A stretch of DNA of 64,000 bases from Stenotrophomonas maltophilia (GTDB taxonomy: Bacteria > Pseudomonadota > Gammaproteobacteria > Xanthomonadales > Xanthomonadaceae). The translations under genes were made by a program, and so were the position numbers. The notes under the pieces are model-generated. The model saw only the letters and a list, made by a program, of their open reading frames with translations. It was not told the DNA's origin and ran no database searches. The stretch is from NCBI RefSeq assembly GCF_023518235.1, contig NZ_CP090423.1, forward strand, positions 3,985,001 through 4,049,000, given 5' to 3'. Of the stretch, positions 27,154 through 34,418 are shown in pieces (the stretch's first letter is position 1; each line of letters starts with the position of its first letter).

Positions 27154-28170
27154 TCAGGCGGCCGACTGCTGCAGGTACCAGCTGGCAGCGCCGACCACGC
27201 CCAGCTGGCCGTGCTCGACCACCTTCACCGGGATGCGTGCCAGCGCCTCGCCCATCGGCCCCTTCTGCAGGTAGCGTTCGACGAAGGTGCTGGCATGCAG
27301 GTATTCGCGGATCTGCGGCAGGATGCCGCCGGCCAGGTAGACGCCCCCATGGGCGCCGTAGAACAGGGCCATGTCGCCGATGGTGCTGCCGAGCAGGCCG
27401 CAGAACACATCCAGCGCCTGGCGCGCGTGCGCATCGCTGTCGGCCATCGCCGCGGCGGTGACCGCATCGGGGCTGGCCAGCGTCGGCGCCTGCCCCTGCA
27501 GCGCGCACACCGCGCGGTACAGGTTCATCAGGCCCGGGCCGGACAGCGCGTGCTCGATCGACACGTGCGCGCGGTCGCGCTGCATGTGGCGCACGATGGC
27601 CATTTCCAGTTCGGTGCTGGCCGCCAGGCTCGGCTGCCCAGCTTCGGTGGCCAGCACCACCGGGCCGTGCGCGGTGGGAATCCACAGTGCGGCGCCGAGG
27701 CCAGTGCCGGGACCCACCACCAGGGTCGGGCCGCGTGCAGCGGTCTCCGGTCCGCACAGGTGCAGCACGCCACTGGCGTCCACCTGCGCGGCGGCGTAGG
27801 CCACCGCTTCGAAGTCGTTGACGATGTAGACCCGCTGCAGGCCGACGTCGGCCTCCACCTGGCGCGCCGACAGCGGCCACGGCAGGTTGGCGGTGATCAC
27901 CGTGCCATCCTCGCGGGCATAGCCGGCGCTGGCCACCACGCAGTGCGTGGGCCGCGGGCCGTTGCCGAGGAAGTCGTGCAGGATCGCGCTCAGCCCAGCG
28001 TGGTCGGCATTGCGGTACTTGCGGTACTCCAGCACCTGCACCGGATGGGCATCATCACCGCTGGCCTGGACCCGGGCCACGCGCACATGGGTGCCACCCA
28101 CGTCGGCAGCCAGGAACGAGGGCGCAACGCGGGACAGGGCATGGGCCGGGGCGGGGTGGCTGGCGGTCAC
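27154..28170 (-). CDS. glk: Glucokinase-family sugar kinase of the GlcNAc locus
   Basis: The 338-residue protein belongs to the Glk (PF02685-type) fold: FLAADVGGTHVRVARV phosphate-1 motif, NDFEAVAYA catalytic Asp, LVVGPGTGLGAALW and GGVYLAGGILPQI adenosine motif. In this context it may phosphorylate GlcNAc rather than glucose, which is needed before NagA; sequence alone does not decide. The GTG start was chosen because GCAGGAG lies seven bases upstream and removes a Pro/Ser-rich extension. The receptor gene follows 143 bases downstream in the same direction. Confidence 0.88.
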   Translation of the reverse strand: MTASHPAPAHALSRVAPSFLAADVGGTHVRVARVQASGDDAHPVQVLEYRKYRNADHAGLSAILHDFLGNGPRPTHCVVASAGYAREDGTVITANLPWPLSARQVEADVGLQRVYIVNDFEAVAYAAAQVDASGVLHLCGPETAARGPTLVVGPGTGLGAALWIPTAHGPVVLATEAGQPSLAASTELEMAIVRHMQRDRAHVSIEHALSGPGLMNLYRAVCALQGQAPTLASPDAVTAAAMADSDAHARQALDVFCGLLGSTIGDMALFYGAHGGVYLAGGILPQIREYLHASTFVERYLQKGPMGEALARIPVKVVEHGQLGVVGAASWYLQQSAA

Positions 28171-28242
28171 GCGGGCTCCTGCTGCAGGTGGGGCCGGACC
28201 CAGGATCGGGGACGGCGATTGGGGCGGAGTCTGTAACCGCGC

Positions 28243-28256
28243 TGACAACGATGTCA
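28243..28256. promoter_or_regulatory. Candidate NagQ operator 1
   Basis: TGACAACGATGTCA is a 14-base near-perfect palindrome with a central CG, as LacI-family operators have. It resembles the TGACANCGNTGTCA core reported for Xanthomonas NagQ boxes. It lies about 75 bases upstream of the glk start codon. Confidence 0.65.
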
Positions 28257-28272
28257 ACGAGTTCGTGACACT

Positions 28273-28294
28273 TTCGTTGCTGCGCCGCAACGAA
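28273..28294. promoter_or_regulatory. Inverted repeat TTCGTTGC...GCAACGAA
   Basis: Perfect eight-base arms are separated by TGCGCC. It could be a regulator site or the stem of a leader hairpin for the glk transcript. Confidence 0.45.
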
Positions 28295-28305
28295 TGCGAC
28301 GGACG

Positions 28306-28317
28306 GTAAACGTTTAC
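28306..28317. promoter_or_regulatory. Palindrome GTAAACGTTTAC, LacI-type operator
   Basis: A perfect 12-base palindrome with central CG, of the form bound by CcpA/PurR/FruR-like LacI regulators. It differs from the two TGACA-type boxes, so it may serve a second LacI-family protein or be an alternative site. Confidence 0.55.
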
Positions 28318-28479
28318 ATGGCGTGAGTATGGGTTTCACGCGAGAACCGTTGCCGCATGGGCCTCAAGGCCCACTGCGCATTCAGCACACTGCCCCGTGA
28401 GCCGGTTGCGCAGTGCAGGATGGGCAGCGCCGCGCTGCATTTGGAAGTTGACAAAGCGCGGTTGTCCATCGAAAGAATG

Positions 28480-28493
28480 TGACAACGTTGTTC
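28480..28493. promoter_or_regulatory. Candidate NagQ operator 2
   Basis: TGACAACGTTGTTC holds a perfect ten-base palindrome (ACAACGTTGT) and matches operator 1 in its left half. It lies 54 bases before the nagP start codon, where bound repressor would block transcription. Confidence 0.65.
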
Positions 28494-28546
28494 CCAGCCA
28501 CTCTCCGACGCCGTGTTCTGCGGCCGTCGCCGCAGGAGCCCTCCTG

Positions 28547-29836
28547 ATGTCCGCCGTCCCCGCTGCAAGCGCGCGCCCGAACGTGGCCACCTCCATCGCC
28601 ATCGTCGGCGTGCTGTTCTTCCTGATCGGCTTCTTCACCTGGCTCAATGGCCCGTTGATCACCTTCGTCAAGCTGGCCTTCGAGCTCAGCGAGGTCGGCG
28701 CCTTCCTGGTGCTGATGGTGTTCTACCTGTCCTACTTCTTCCTGGCGCTGCCGTCGTCGTGGATCCTTCGCCGCACCGGCATGAAGAAGGGCCTGAGCCT
28801 GAGCCTGCTGGTGATGGCCGGCGGCGCCGCGCTGTTCGGTGAGTTCGCCACCCAGCGCTGGTACCCCGGGGCGCTCGGCGGCCTGTTCGTGATCGGCAGT
28901 GGCCTGGCCCTGCTGCAGACCGCGATCAACCCCTACATCTCCATCCTTGGCCCGATCGAAACGGCGGCGCGCCGCATCGCGCTGATGGGCATCTGCAACA
29001 AGATCGCCGGCATGCTGGCGCCGGTGCTGATCGGCACCGTGGTGCTGCATGGTATCGGCGACCTGTCGGCCAGCGTGGCCGTTGCCGATGAAGCGACCAA
29101 GGCGCAGCTGCTCAACGAGTTCGCCGCCAAGATCCACGCACCGTACCTGGCCATGGCCGGCCTGCTGGTGCTGCTGGCGGTGGCGGTGCTGTTCTCGCCG
29201 CTGCCGGAAATCAAGTCCGCCGAAGCCAACGCCACCCCCACCAGCGCCGGTGCGGCCGAGCGCCGCAGCATCTTCCAGTTCCCGCACCTGTGGCTGGGCG
29301 TGCTGTGCCTGTTCGTCTACGTGGGCGTGGAGGTGATGGCCGGCGATGCGATCGGTACCTACGGCCACGGCTTCGACCTGCCGCTGGACCAGACCAAGAT
29401 GTTCACCTCGCTGACCCTGTTTGCCATGCTCATCGGCTACGTGGTCGGCCTGCTGCTGATCCCCAAGGTGGTCTCGCAGTCGCGCTATCTGACCATCTCG
29501 GCGGTGCTGGGTGTGGTGTTCTGCCTCGGCGCCTGGGTCACCCACGGCTATGTCTCGGTGGGCTTCGTGGCCGCACTGGGCTTTGCCAACGCGATGATGT
29601 GGCCGGCCATCTTCCCGCTGGCGATCCGTGGCCTGGGCCGCTTCACCGAGACCGGCTCGGCGCTGCTGGTGATGGGCATCGCCGGCGGCGCGATCATTCC
29701 GCAGCTGTTCGCCGTGCTCAAGCAGCACATCGACTTCCAGCTGGTGTTCGTGCTGCTGATGGTGCCGTGCTACCTGTACATCCTGTTCTACTCGGTGATC
29801 GGCCATCGCGCCGGCCTGCCGCAGGACAAGGCCTGA
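28547..29836 (+). CDS. nagP: N-acetylglucosamine MFS transporter NagP
   Basis: The 429-residue FucP-type major facilitator has about 12 membrane helices. Signatures include FFLIGFFTWLNGPLITFVK, LQTAINPYISILGP and FANAMMWPAIFPLAIRGLGRFTETGSALLVMG, as in Shewanella and Xanthomonas NagP. It imports GlcNAc across the inner membrane. GCAGGAG precedes the chosen ATG at 28547; the upstream in-frame ATG would add about 50 hydrophilic residues. It heads the operon nagP-nagQ-nagB-nagA-nagX. Confidence 0.93.
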   Translation: MSAVPAASARPNVATSIAIVGVLFFLIGFFTWLNGPLITFVKLAFELSEVGAFLVLMVFYLSYFFLALPSSWILRRTGMKKGLSLSLLVMAGGAALFGEFATQRWYPGALGGLFVIGSGLALLQTAINPYISILGPIETAARRIALMGICNKIAGMLAPVLIGTVVLHGIGDLSASVAVADEATKAQLLNEFAAKIHAPYLAMAGLLVLLAVAVLFSPLPEIKSAEANATPTSAGAAERRSIFQFPHLWLGVLCLFVYVGVEVMAGDAIGTYGHGFDLPLDQTKMFTSLTLFAMLIGYVVGLLLIPKVVSQSRYLTISAVLGVVFCLGAWVTHGYVSVGFVAALGFANAMMWPAIFPLAIRGLGRFTETGSALLVMGIAGGAIIPQLFAVLKQHIDFQLVFVLLMVPCYLYILFYSVIGHRAGLPQDKA

Positions 29837-29875
29837 TCGGCGATGATGGACGGCAGCCAACCCCAGGGAAAACCC

Positions 29876-30943
29876 ATGCGCAGAGCGACCATCAAGGACG
29901 TTGCGGAGAAGGCCAAGGTCTCGCTGAAGACGGTCTCGCGGGTGATCAACAACGAACCGTCGGTGATGCAGGCCACCCGTGCGCGGGTGCTGCGTGCCAT
30001 CGCCGAGCTTGACTACGAGCCCGACCCGTCCGCGCGCAACCTGCGCAGCGGCACCACCTTCGTGATCGGGCTGGTCTACGACAACCCCAACCCGTACCAC
30101 ATCATCGGCGTGCAGAACGGCGTGCTGGCCGCCTGCCGCGAGACCGGGTTCGGCCTGCAGATCCATCCCTGCGACTCCAGCTCGCCGCTGCTGGCCGATG
30201 AACTGGCCGACTGGGTGCAGCGCTCGCGCCTGGCCGGGCTGGTACTGACCGCGCCGATGTCCGAGCGCCGCGACCTGATCCAGGCGCTGACCGCGCGCGG
30301 CATCAAGCTGGTGCGCATCATCGCCGCCACCGAAGACCCGGCCGACGGTGCCTGCGTGTTCGTCGACGACCGCGAGGCCGCCTACGAGATCACCGAGCAT
30401 CTGATCCAGCTCGGCCACCAGCGCATCGGCTTCCTCTGGGGCGGCATCTCGCACCGTTCCTCGGGCGAACGCTACGCCGGTTACGAGGCCGCGCTGAAGG
30501 ACTACGGCATGACCGTGGACAAGCACCTGGTGGTGCAGGGCGACTACACCTTCGATGATGGTTTCCGTGGTGCGCGCCGTCTGCTGGCGCTGCGCGAACC
30601 GCCCACCGCCATCTTCGGCTCCAACGACGAAATCGCCGCCGGTGTACTGGCCGCGGCCAAGTCGGCCGGCATGAACGTGCCCTACGACCTGTCCATCGCC
30701 GGCTTCGAGGACAGCCCGTTCTCGCGCCAGTCGTGGCCGCCGCTGACCACCGCCAAGCAGGCCACCGAGGACATCGCCCGCCATGCCGCGCGCCTGCTGA
30801 TCGCGCAGCTGCGCAGCGATGCCTACGACGACGCGCCCGCTCCGCTGCACAACCAGGGCTTCGTGCCGCAGCTGGTGGTGCGCGGTTCGACCGCGCCGAT
30901 GCGCCCGGCCGGCGCACGTCCCCTTCCTTCCGATCCTGCCTGA
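29876..30943 (+). CDS. nagQ: LacI-family transcriptional regulator NagQ
   Basis: The 355-residue repressor starts with a LacI helix-turn-helix (ATIKDVAEKAKVSLKTVSRV, residues 4-23) and a hinge (YEPDPSARNLRSG). A periplasmic-binding-like effector domain follows, with SNDEIAAGVLAAAK and FEDSPFSRQSWPPLTT. NagQ controls GlcNAc genes in Xanthomonads, with GlcNAc-6-phosphate the likely effector. The ATG at 29876 has CAGGGA upstream; an earlier in-frame ATG (29843) would add 11 residues. Probable targets are the palindromes in 28243-28493. Confidence 0.92.
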   Translation: MRRATIKDVAEKAKVSLKTVSRVINNEPSVMQATRARVLRAIAELDYEPDPSARNLRSGTTFVIGLVYDNPNPYHIIGVQNGVLAACRETGFGLQIHPCDSSSPLLADELADWVQRSRLAGLVLTAPMSERRDLIQALTARGIKLVRIIAATEDPADGACVFVDDREAAYEITEHLIQLGHQRIGFLWGGISHRSSGERYAGYEAALKDYGMTVDKHLVVQGDYTFDDGFRGARRLLALREPPTAIFGSNDEIAAGVLAAAKSAGMNVPYDLSIAGFEDSPFSRQSWPPLTTAKQATEDIARHAARLLIAQLRSDAYDDAPAPLHNQGFVPQLVVRGSTAPMRPAGARPLPSDPA

Positions 30944-30950
30944 GCCTGCC

Positions 30951-31979
30951 ATGTCGCTGTCAGACCCCACCGCCACCTTGATGTTCGCCGAGGCCGCTGA
31001 AGCGGCCGACGTGGTTGCCCGCCAGTTCTCGCGCAACCACGCCACCATGGAAACCCTGGCCGCCAGCCTGCGCGCGGCGCCGCCGCCGTTCGTGGTCACC
31101 TGCGCGCGCGGCAGTTCCGATCACGCCGCCACCTACGGCAAGTACCTGCTGGAAACCCAGCTGGGCCTGGTGGTCGCCTCGGCCTCGCCGTCGGTGGGGT
31201 CGGTGTATGCCGCGCCGCTGCAGCTGCGCGGCGCGCTGTTCATCGTCATCTCGCAGTCGGGCAAGAGCCCGGACCTGCTGCGCAACGCCGAAGCCGCCAA
31301 GGCCGCCGGCGCGCGCGTGGTTGCGCTGGTCAATGTCGAGGATTCACCGCTGGCGCAGCTGGCCGACACGGTCATCCCGCTGCATGCCGGTGCCGAAAAG
31401 AGTGTGGCCGCCACCAAGAGCTACCTGGCCTCGCTGGCCGCGCTGCTGCAGCTGGCCGCGTACTGGAAGCAGGACAGCAGCCTGCGCAATGCGCTGGACC
31501 TGCTGCCCGATGCCATGCGCGAGGCGTGGCAGTGCGACTGGAGCGCAGTGACCGAGGGCCTGGTCGAGGCAACCAATCTGTTCGTGCTGGGCCGTGGCCT
31601 GGGCCTGGGCGCGGCGCAGGAAGCGGCGCTGAAGTTCAAGGAAACCTGCAGCCTGCATGCCGAAGCCTACAGCTCGGCCGAAGTGAAGCATGGCCCGATG
31701 GCGCTGGTTGACCGCGGCTTCCCGGTGCTGGCTTTCGCCCAGCCGGATGAAACCGGCGCCGGCACCCGTGCAGTGGTCGATGAGTTCACCGCGCGTGGCG
31801 CGCGGGTGTGGCTGGCCGGTGCCGGTGGCAACCTGCCGGTCGCGGCCGCACCGCATCCGCTGTGCGCGCCGCTGCTGACCGTGCAGAGCTTCTACCGCGC
31901 GATCAACGCGCTGGCCCTGCGTCGCGGCTTCAACCCGGATCTACCGCCGCACCTGAACAAGGTTACGGAGACCGTGTGA
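30951..31979 (+). CDS. nagB-II: Glucosamine-6-phosphate deaminase NagB-II (SIS family)
   Basis: The 342-residue protein has two SIS domains. Phosphosugar motifs include CARGSSDHAATYGKY and FIVISQSGKSPDLL in the first, and VLGRGLGLGAAQEAALKFKE and SAEVKHGPMALVD in the second. It resembles the isomerase half of GlmS without the amidotransferase domain. NagB-II replaces the classical NagB in Shewanella and Xanthomonads, converting glucosamine-6-P to fructose-6-P and ammonia. It begins 7 bases after nagQ and overlaps nagA (ATGA-type). Confidence 0.93.
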   Translation: MSLSDPTATLMFAEAAEAADVVARQFSRNHATMETLAASLRAAPPPFVVTCARGSSDHAATYGKYLLETQLGLVVASASPSVGSVYAAPLQLRGALFIVISQSGKSPDLLRNAEAAKAAGARVVALVNVEDSPLAQLADTVIPLHAGAEKSVAATKSYLASLAALLQLAAYWKQDSSLRNALDLLPDAMREAWQCDWSAVTEGLVEATNLFVLGRGLGLGAAQEAALKFKETCSLHAEAYSSAEVKHGPMALVDRGFPVLAFAQPDETGAGTRAVVDEFTARGARVWLAGAGGNLPVAAAPHPLCAPLLTVQSFYRAINALALRRGFNPDLPPHLNKVTETV

Positions 31980-33127
31980 TGGCCACCGTGCTGCGCAATG
32001 CCCGCATCCTGGTCGGGGATGATTTCCGCGATGACCTGGCGGTGGTGATCGAAAACGGGAAGATCACCGCGCTGTTGCCCGACGCCGCGCCGCAGCTCGG
32101 CCAGGCCGATGAGCAGATGGACCTGGGCGGTGGCTGGCTGCTGCCCGGCTTCATCGACGTGCAGGTCAACGGCGGAGGCGGCGCGCTGTTCAACAACACG
32201 CCGGACGTGGCGGCGCTGCGCACCATCGCGCAGGCGCACCGGCGCTTCGGCACCACCGCAATGCTGCCGACCCTGATCAGCGACGACGTAGCGGTGATGC
32301 GCGAGGCCATCGCAGCGCTGCGCGAGGCCATCGCACAGGGCGTGCCGGGCGTGATCGGCATCCACCTGGAAGGCCCGTACATCGCACCGGCGCGCAAGGG
32401 CACGCACGACGCCAGCAAGTTCCGCGTACCGGATGAGGAGGAGATCGCGCTGGCGGCCTCGCTCGACAACGGCGTGACCCTGCTGACGCTGGCGCCGGAA
32501 CGGGTGCCGCTGGAAACCATCCGTGCGCTGGTCGAGCGCGGCGTGATCGTCGCCGCCGGCCACACGGCAGGCACCTACGAAGAGATCCGCGCCGGGCTGG
32601 ATGCCGGCGTGCGCGGTTTCACCCACCTGTACAACGCGATGTCGCCGCTGCAGGGCCGCGAGCCTGGCGCGGTGGGCGCTGCGCTGGAAGACCGCGACAG
32701 CTGGATCGGCATCATCGTCGATGGCGTGCATGTGCATCCGGCCAGCCTGCGCGTGGCGCTGGCGGCCAAGCCGCGCGGCCGCCTGCTGCTGGTCACCGAT
32801 GCGATGCCGCCAGTCGGTGCCGACGATCCCAGCTACGTGCTGTACGGCGAAACCATCACCGCCATCGACGGCGTGGTGCGCAACGCTGCCGGTTCGCTGG
32901 CGGGTTCGGCGCTGGACATGGCCACTGCGGTGCGCAACACCGTGCAGCTGCTCGGTCAGCCGCTGGCCGAAGCGGCACGCATGGCCTCGACCTATCCGGC
33001 GCAGTTCCTCAACGTCGATGACCGCCTGGGCCACATCGCCAAAGGCTACCAGGCCGACCTGGTGCTGCTGGACGATGCGCTGCAGGTGCGTGGCACCTGG
33101 ATCGCCGGACAGTACGAGGCCGCCTGA
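31979..33127 (+). CDS. nagA: N-acetylglucosamine-6-phosphate deacetylase
   Basis: The 382-residue amidohydrolase removes acetate from GlcNAc-6-P. Visible metal and substrate motifs are LPGFIDVQVNGGGG, IHLEGPYIAPARKGTHD, AAGHTAGTYEE, FTHLYNAMSP and LVTDAMPPVG with the catalytic Asp. The N-terminal HxH of many amidohydrolases reads QVN here, as in other NagA proteins. The ATG overlaps the nagB-II stop, and the stop overlaps the next ATG, so three genes are translationally coupled. Confidence 0.95.
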   Translation: MATVLRNARILVGDDFRDDLAVVIENGKITALLPDAAPQLGQADEQMDLGGGWLLPGFIDVQVNGGGGALFNNTPDVAALRTIAQAHRRFGTTAMLPTLISDDVAVMREAIAALREAIAQGVPGVIGIHLEGPYIAPARKGTHDASKFRVPDEEEIALAASLDNGVTLLTLAPERVPLETIRALVERGVIVAAGHTAGTYEEIRAGLDAGVRGFTHLYNAMSPLQGREPGAVGAALEDRDSWIGIIVDGVHVHPASLRVALAAKPRGRLLLVTDAMPPVGADDPSYVLYGETITAIDGVVRNAAGSLAGSALDMATAVRNTVQLLGQPLAEAARMASTYPAQFLNVDDRLGHIAKGYQADLVLLDDALQVRGTWIAGQYEAA

Positions 33128-34194
33128 TGAACGCGACGCCGCCACGCCGGCTGGGCTCGATCGATGCCCTGCGCGGCATCACCGTGGCGGCGATGCTGCT
33201 GGTCAACAACCCGGGCGACTGGAGTGCGGTGTTCGCACCGCTGCGTCACTCGGAATGGCATGGCTGCACGCCCACCGACCTGGTGTTCCCGTTCTTCCTG
33301 TTCCTGGTCGGCGTGTCGATGGCCTTCAGCGTGGCACCACGCGCGCTGGACGTGGCGGCGAGACCCGCACTGGCGCGCGGTGTGCTGGAGCGCGCGCTGC
33401 GCATCCTGGTGGCCGGTGCGCTGCTGCATCTGCTGATCTGGTGGGCGCTGGATACGCACCACTTCCGCATCTGGGGCGTGCTCCAGCGCATCGCCGTGTG
33501 CGCAGCGCTGGTGGGTGTGCTGGCGGTGTATGCACGACCGCGCGTGCAGGCCGGCGTGCTGGTCGCGCTGCTGGTGGGCTATACCGTGCTGCTGCTCGGT
33601 ATCGGTGACCTGGCGCCGTGGACCAACCCGGCCAGCCGTCTGGATACCGCGCTGTTCGCGCCGTGGGTCTATCAATGGCACGTCGATACCGGCCTTGGGC
33701 ATGACCCGGAAGGATTGCTGAGCACACTGGGCGCGCTGGCCAGCACCGTGCTGGGCCTGCTGGCCGGTGGCCTGCTGCGCAACGGGCATGCTGCTGCACT
33801 GGCCGGGCTGGGCGCAGCGACCGCCGTGCTCGGCCTGCTGCTGGCCCTCGTGCTGCCGTTGAACAAGCAGCTGTGGACACCCAGCTACGTGCTGTGGACG
33901 GGGGGGCTGGCCGCGCTGGCGTTGTGGCTGGGGCACTGGCTGATCGACCAGAAGGGTTGGCCGGCGTTGGGCCGGCGTTTCGGCGTCAACGCGATCACGG
34001 CGTACCTGGGCGCCTCGGTGATGTCGGTGGTGCTGCTGGCGACCGGCGCCTGGGGCTGGATCTGGCAGCAGCTGGCCACCGCAATGCCGCAGGCGCTCGA
34101 GCTGGCGTCCATGCTGCAGGCGCTGGCGTTCGTTGCATTGTGGTGGGGCGTGGCGTGGTGGCTGGACAGGCGCAGGATCTACCTGAAGATCTGA
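33127..34194 (+). CDS. nagX: NagX-like membrane protein (heparan-alpha-glucosaminide N-acetyltransferase family)
   Basis: The 355-residue multi-pass protein begins RRLGSIDALRGITVAAMLLVNNPG, the DUF5009/HGSNAT signature, followed by HSEWHGCTPTDLVFPFFLFLVG with a conserved His. About ten membrane helices follow. NagX genes sit in GlcNAc operons of Shewanella and Xanthomonads; a trans-membrane acetyl transfer to glucosamine is inferred from the lysosomal relatives but not proven. It is the last gene of the operon. Confidence 0.85.
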   Translation: MNATPPRRLGSIDALRGITVAAMLLVNNPGDWSAVFAPLRHSEWHGCTPTDLVFPFFLFLVGVSMAFSVAPRALDVAARPALARGVLERALRILVAGALLHLLIWWALDTHHFRIWGVLQRIAVCAALVGVLAVYARPRVQAGVLVALLVGYTVLLLGIGDLAPWTNPASRLDTALFAPWVYQWHVDTGLGHDPEGLLSTLGALASTVLGLLAGGLLRNGHAAALAGLGAATAVLGLLLALVLPLNKQLWTPSYVLWTGGLAALALWLGHWLIDQKGWPALGRRFGVNAITAYLGASVMSVVLLATGAWGWIWQQLATAMPQALELASMLQALAFVALWWGVAWWLDRRRIYLKI

Positions 34195-34201
34195 GCACCC
34201 C

Positions 34202-34240
34202 GGGGTCGGACCCCTTTCCGCAGGAATCGGCTCTGACCCC
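34202..34240. repeat. GGGGTC...GACCCC palindromic repeat, copy 2
   Basis: A 39-base element begins GGGGTCGGACCCCTTTCC and ends CGGCTCTGACCCC. It closely matches 12119-12157 in length, ends and internal CTTTCCGC. It lies just after nagX and may end that transcript. Confidence 0.75.
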
Positions 34241-34296
34241 ACCTGCGAGGCTGAACGATTTCAGCCACATAACACCCAGGTGATGATCGTCGGACT

Positions 34297-34313
34297 TCAC
34301 ATTCAAAATGTGA
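34297..34313. promoter_or_regulatory. Inverted repeat upstream of the autotransporter
   Basis: TCACATT and AATGTGA are perfect seven-base arms around CAA, in an AT-rich stretch about 105 bases before the gene. The layout suggests a dimeric regulator site overlapping or near the promoter. The half-sites point the opposite way to a CRP/Clp box. Confidence 0.5.
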
Positions 34314-34418
34314 TGTTCAGTGCATAAATTCATCTATCGAAACCATTCACCGCACGGCAGACTGCCAGCGCAGTGCCGCATATCCGCAGTTCCTGTTTCC
34401 CCTGTCCAGGAGTGCTGT

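Larger units (their letters stand above)
28171..28546. promoter_or_regulatory. Divergent control region of the GlcNAc locus
   Basis: This 376-base gap separates glk from nagP and must hold promoters for both arms. It carries at least four palindromes described separately (28243, 28273, 28306, 28480). It is poorer in GC than its neighbours around 28240-28320. No small gene is supported. Confidence 0.75.

Noticed and set aside
28382..31099. 905-codon open frame antisense to nagP and nagQ
   Set aside because: It is His/Gln/Arg-rich and low in complexity, typical of shadow frames in GC-rich DNA; the plus strand encodes well-recognised proteins.
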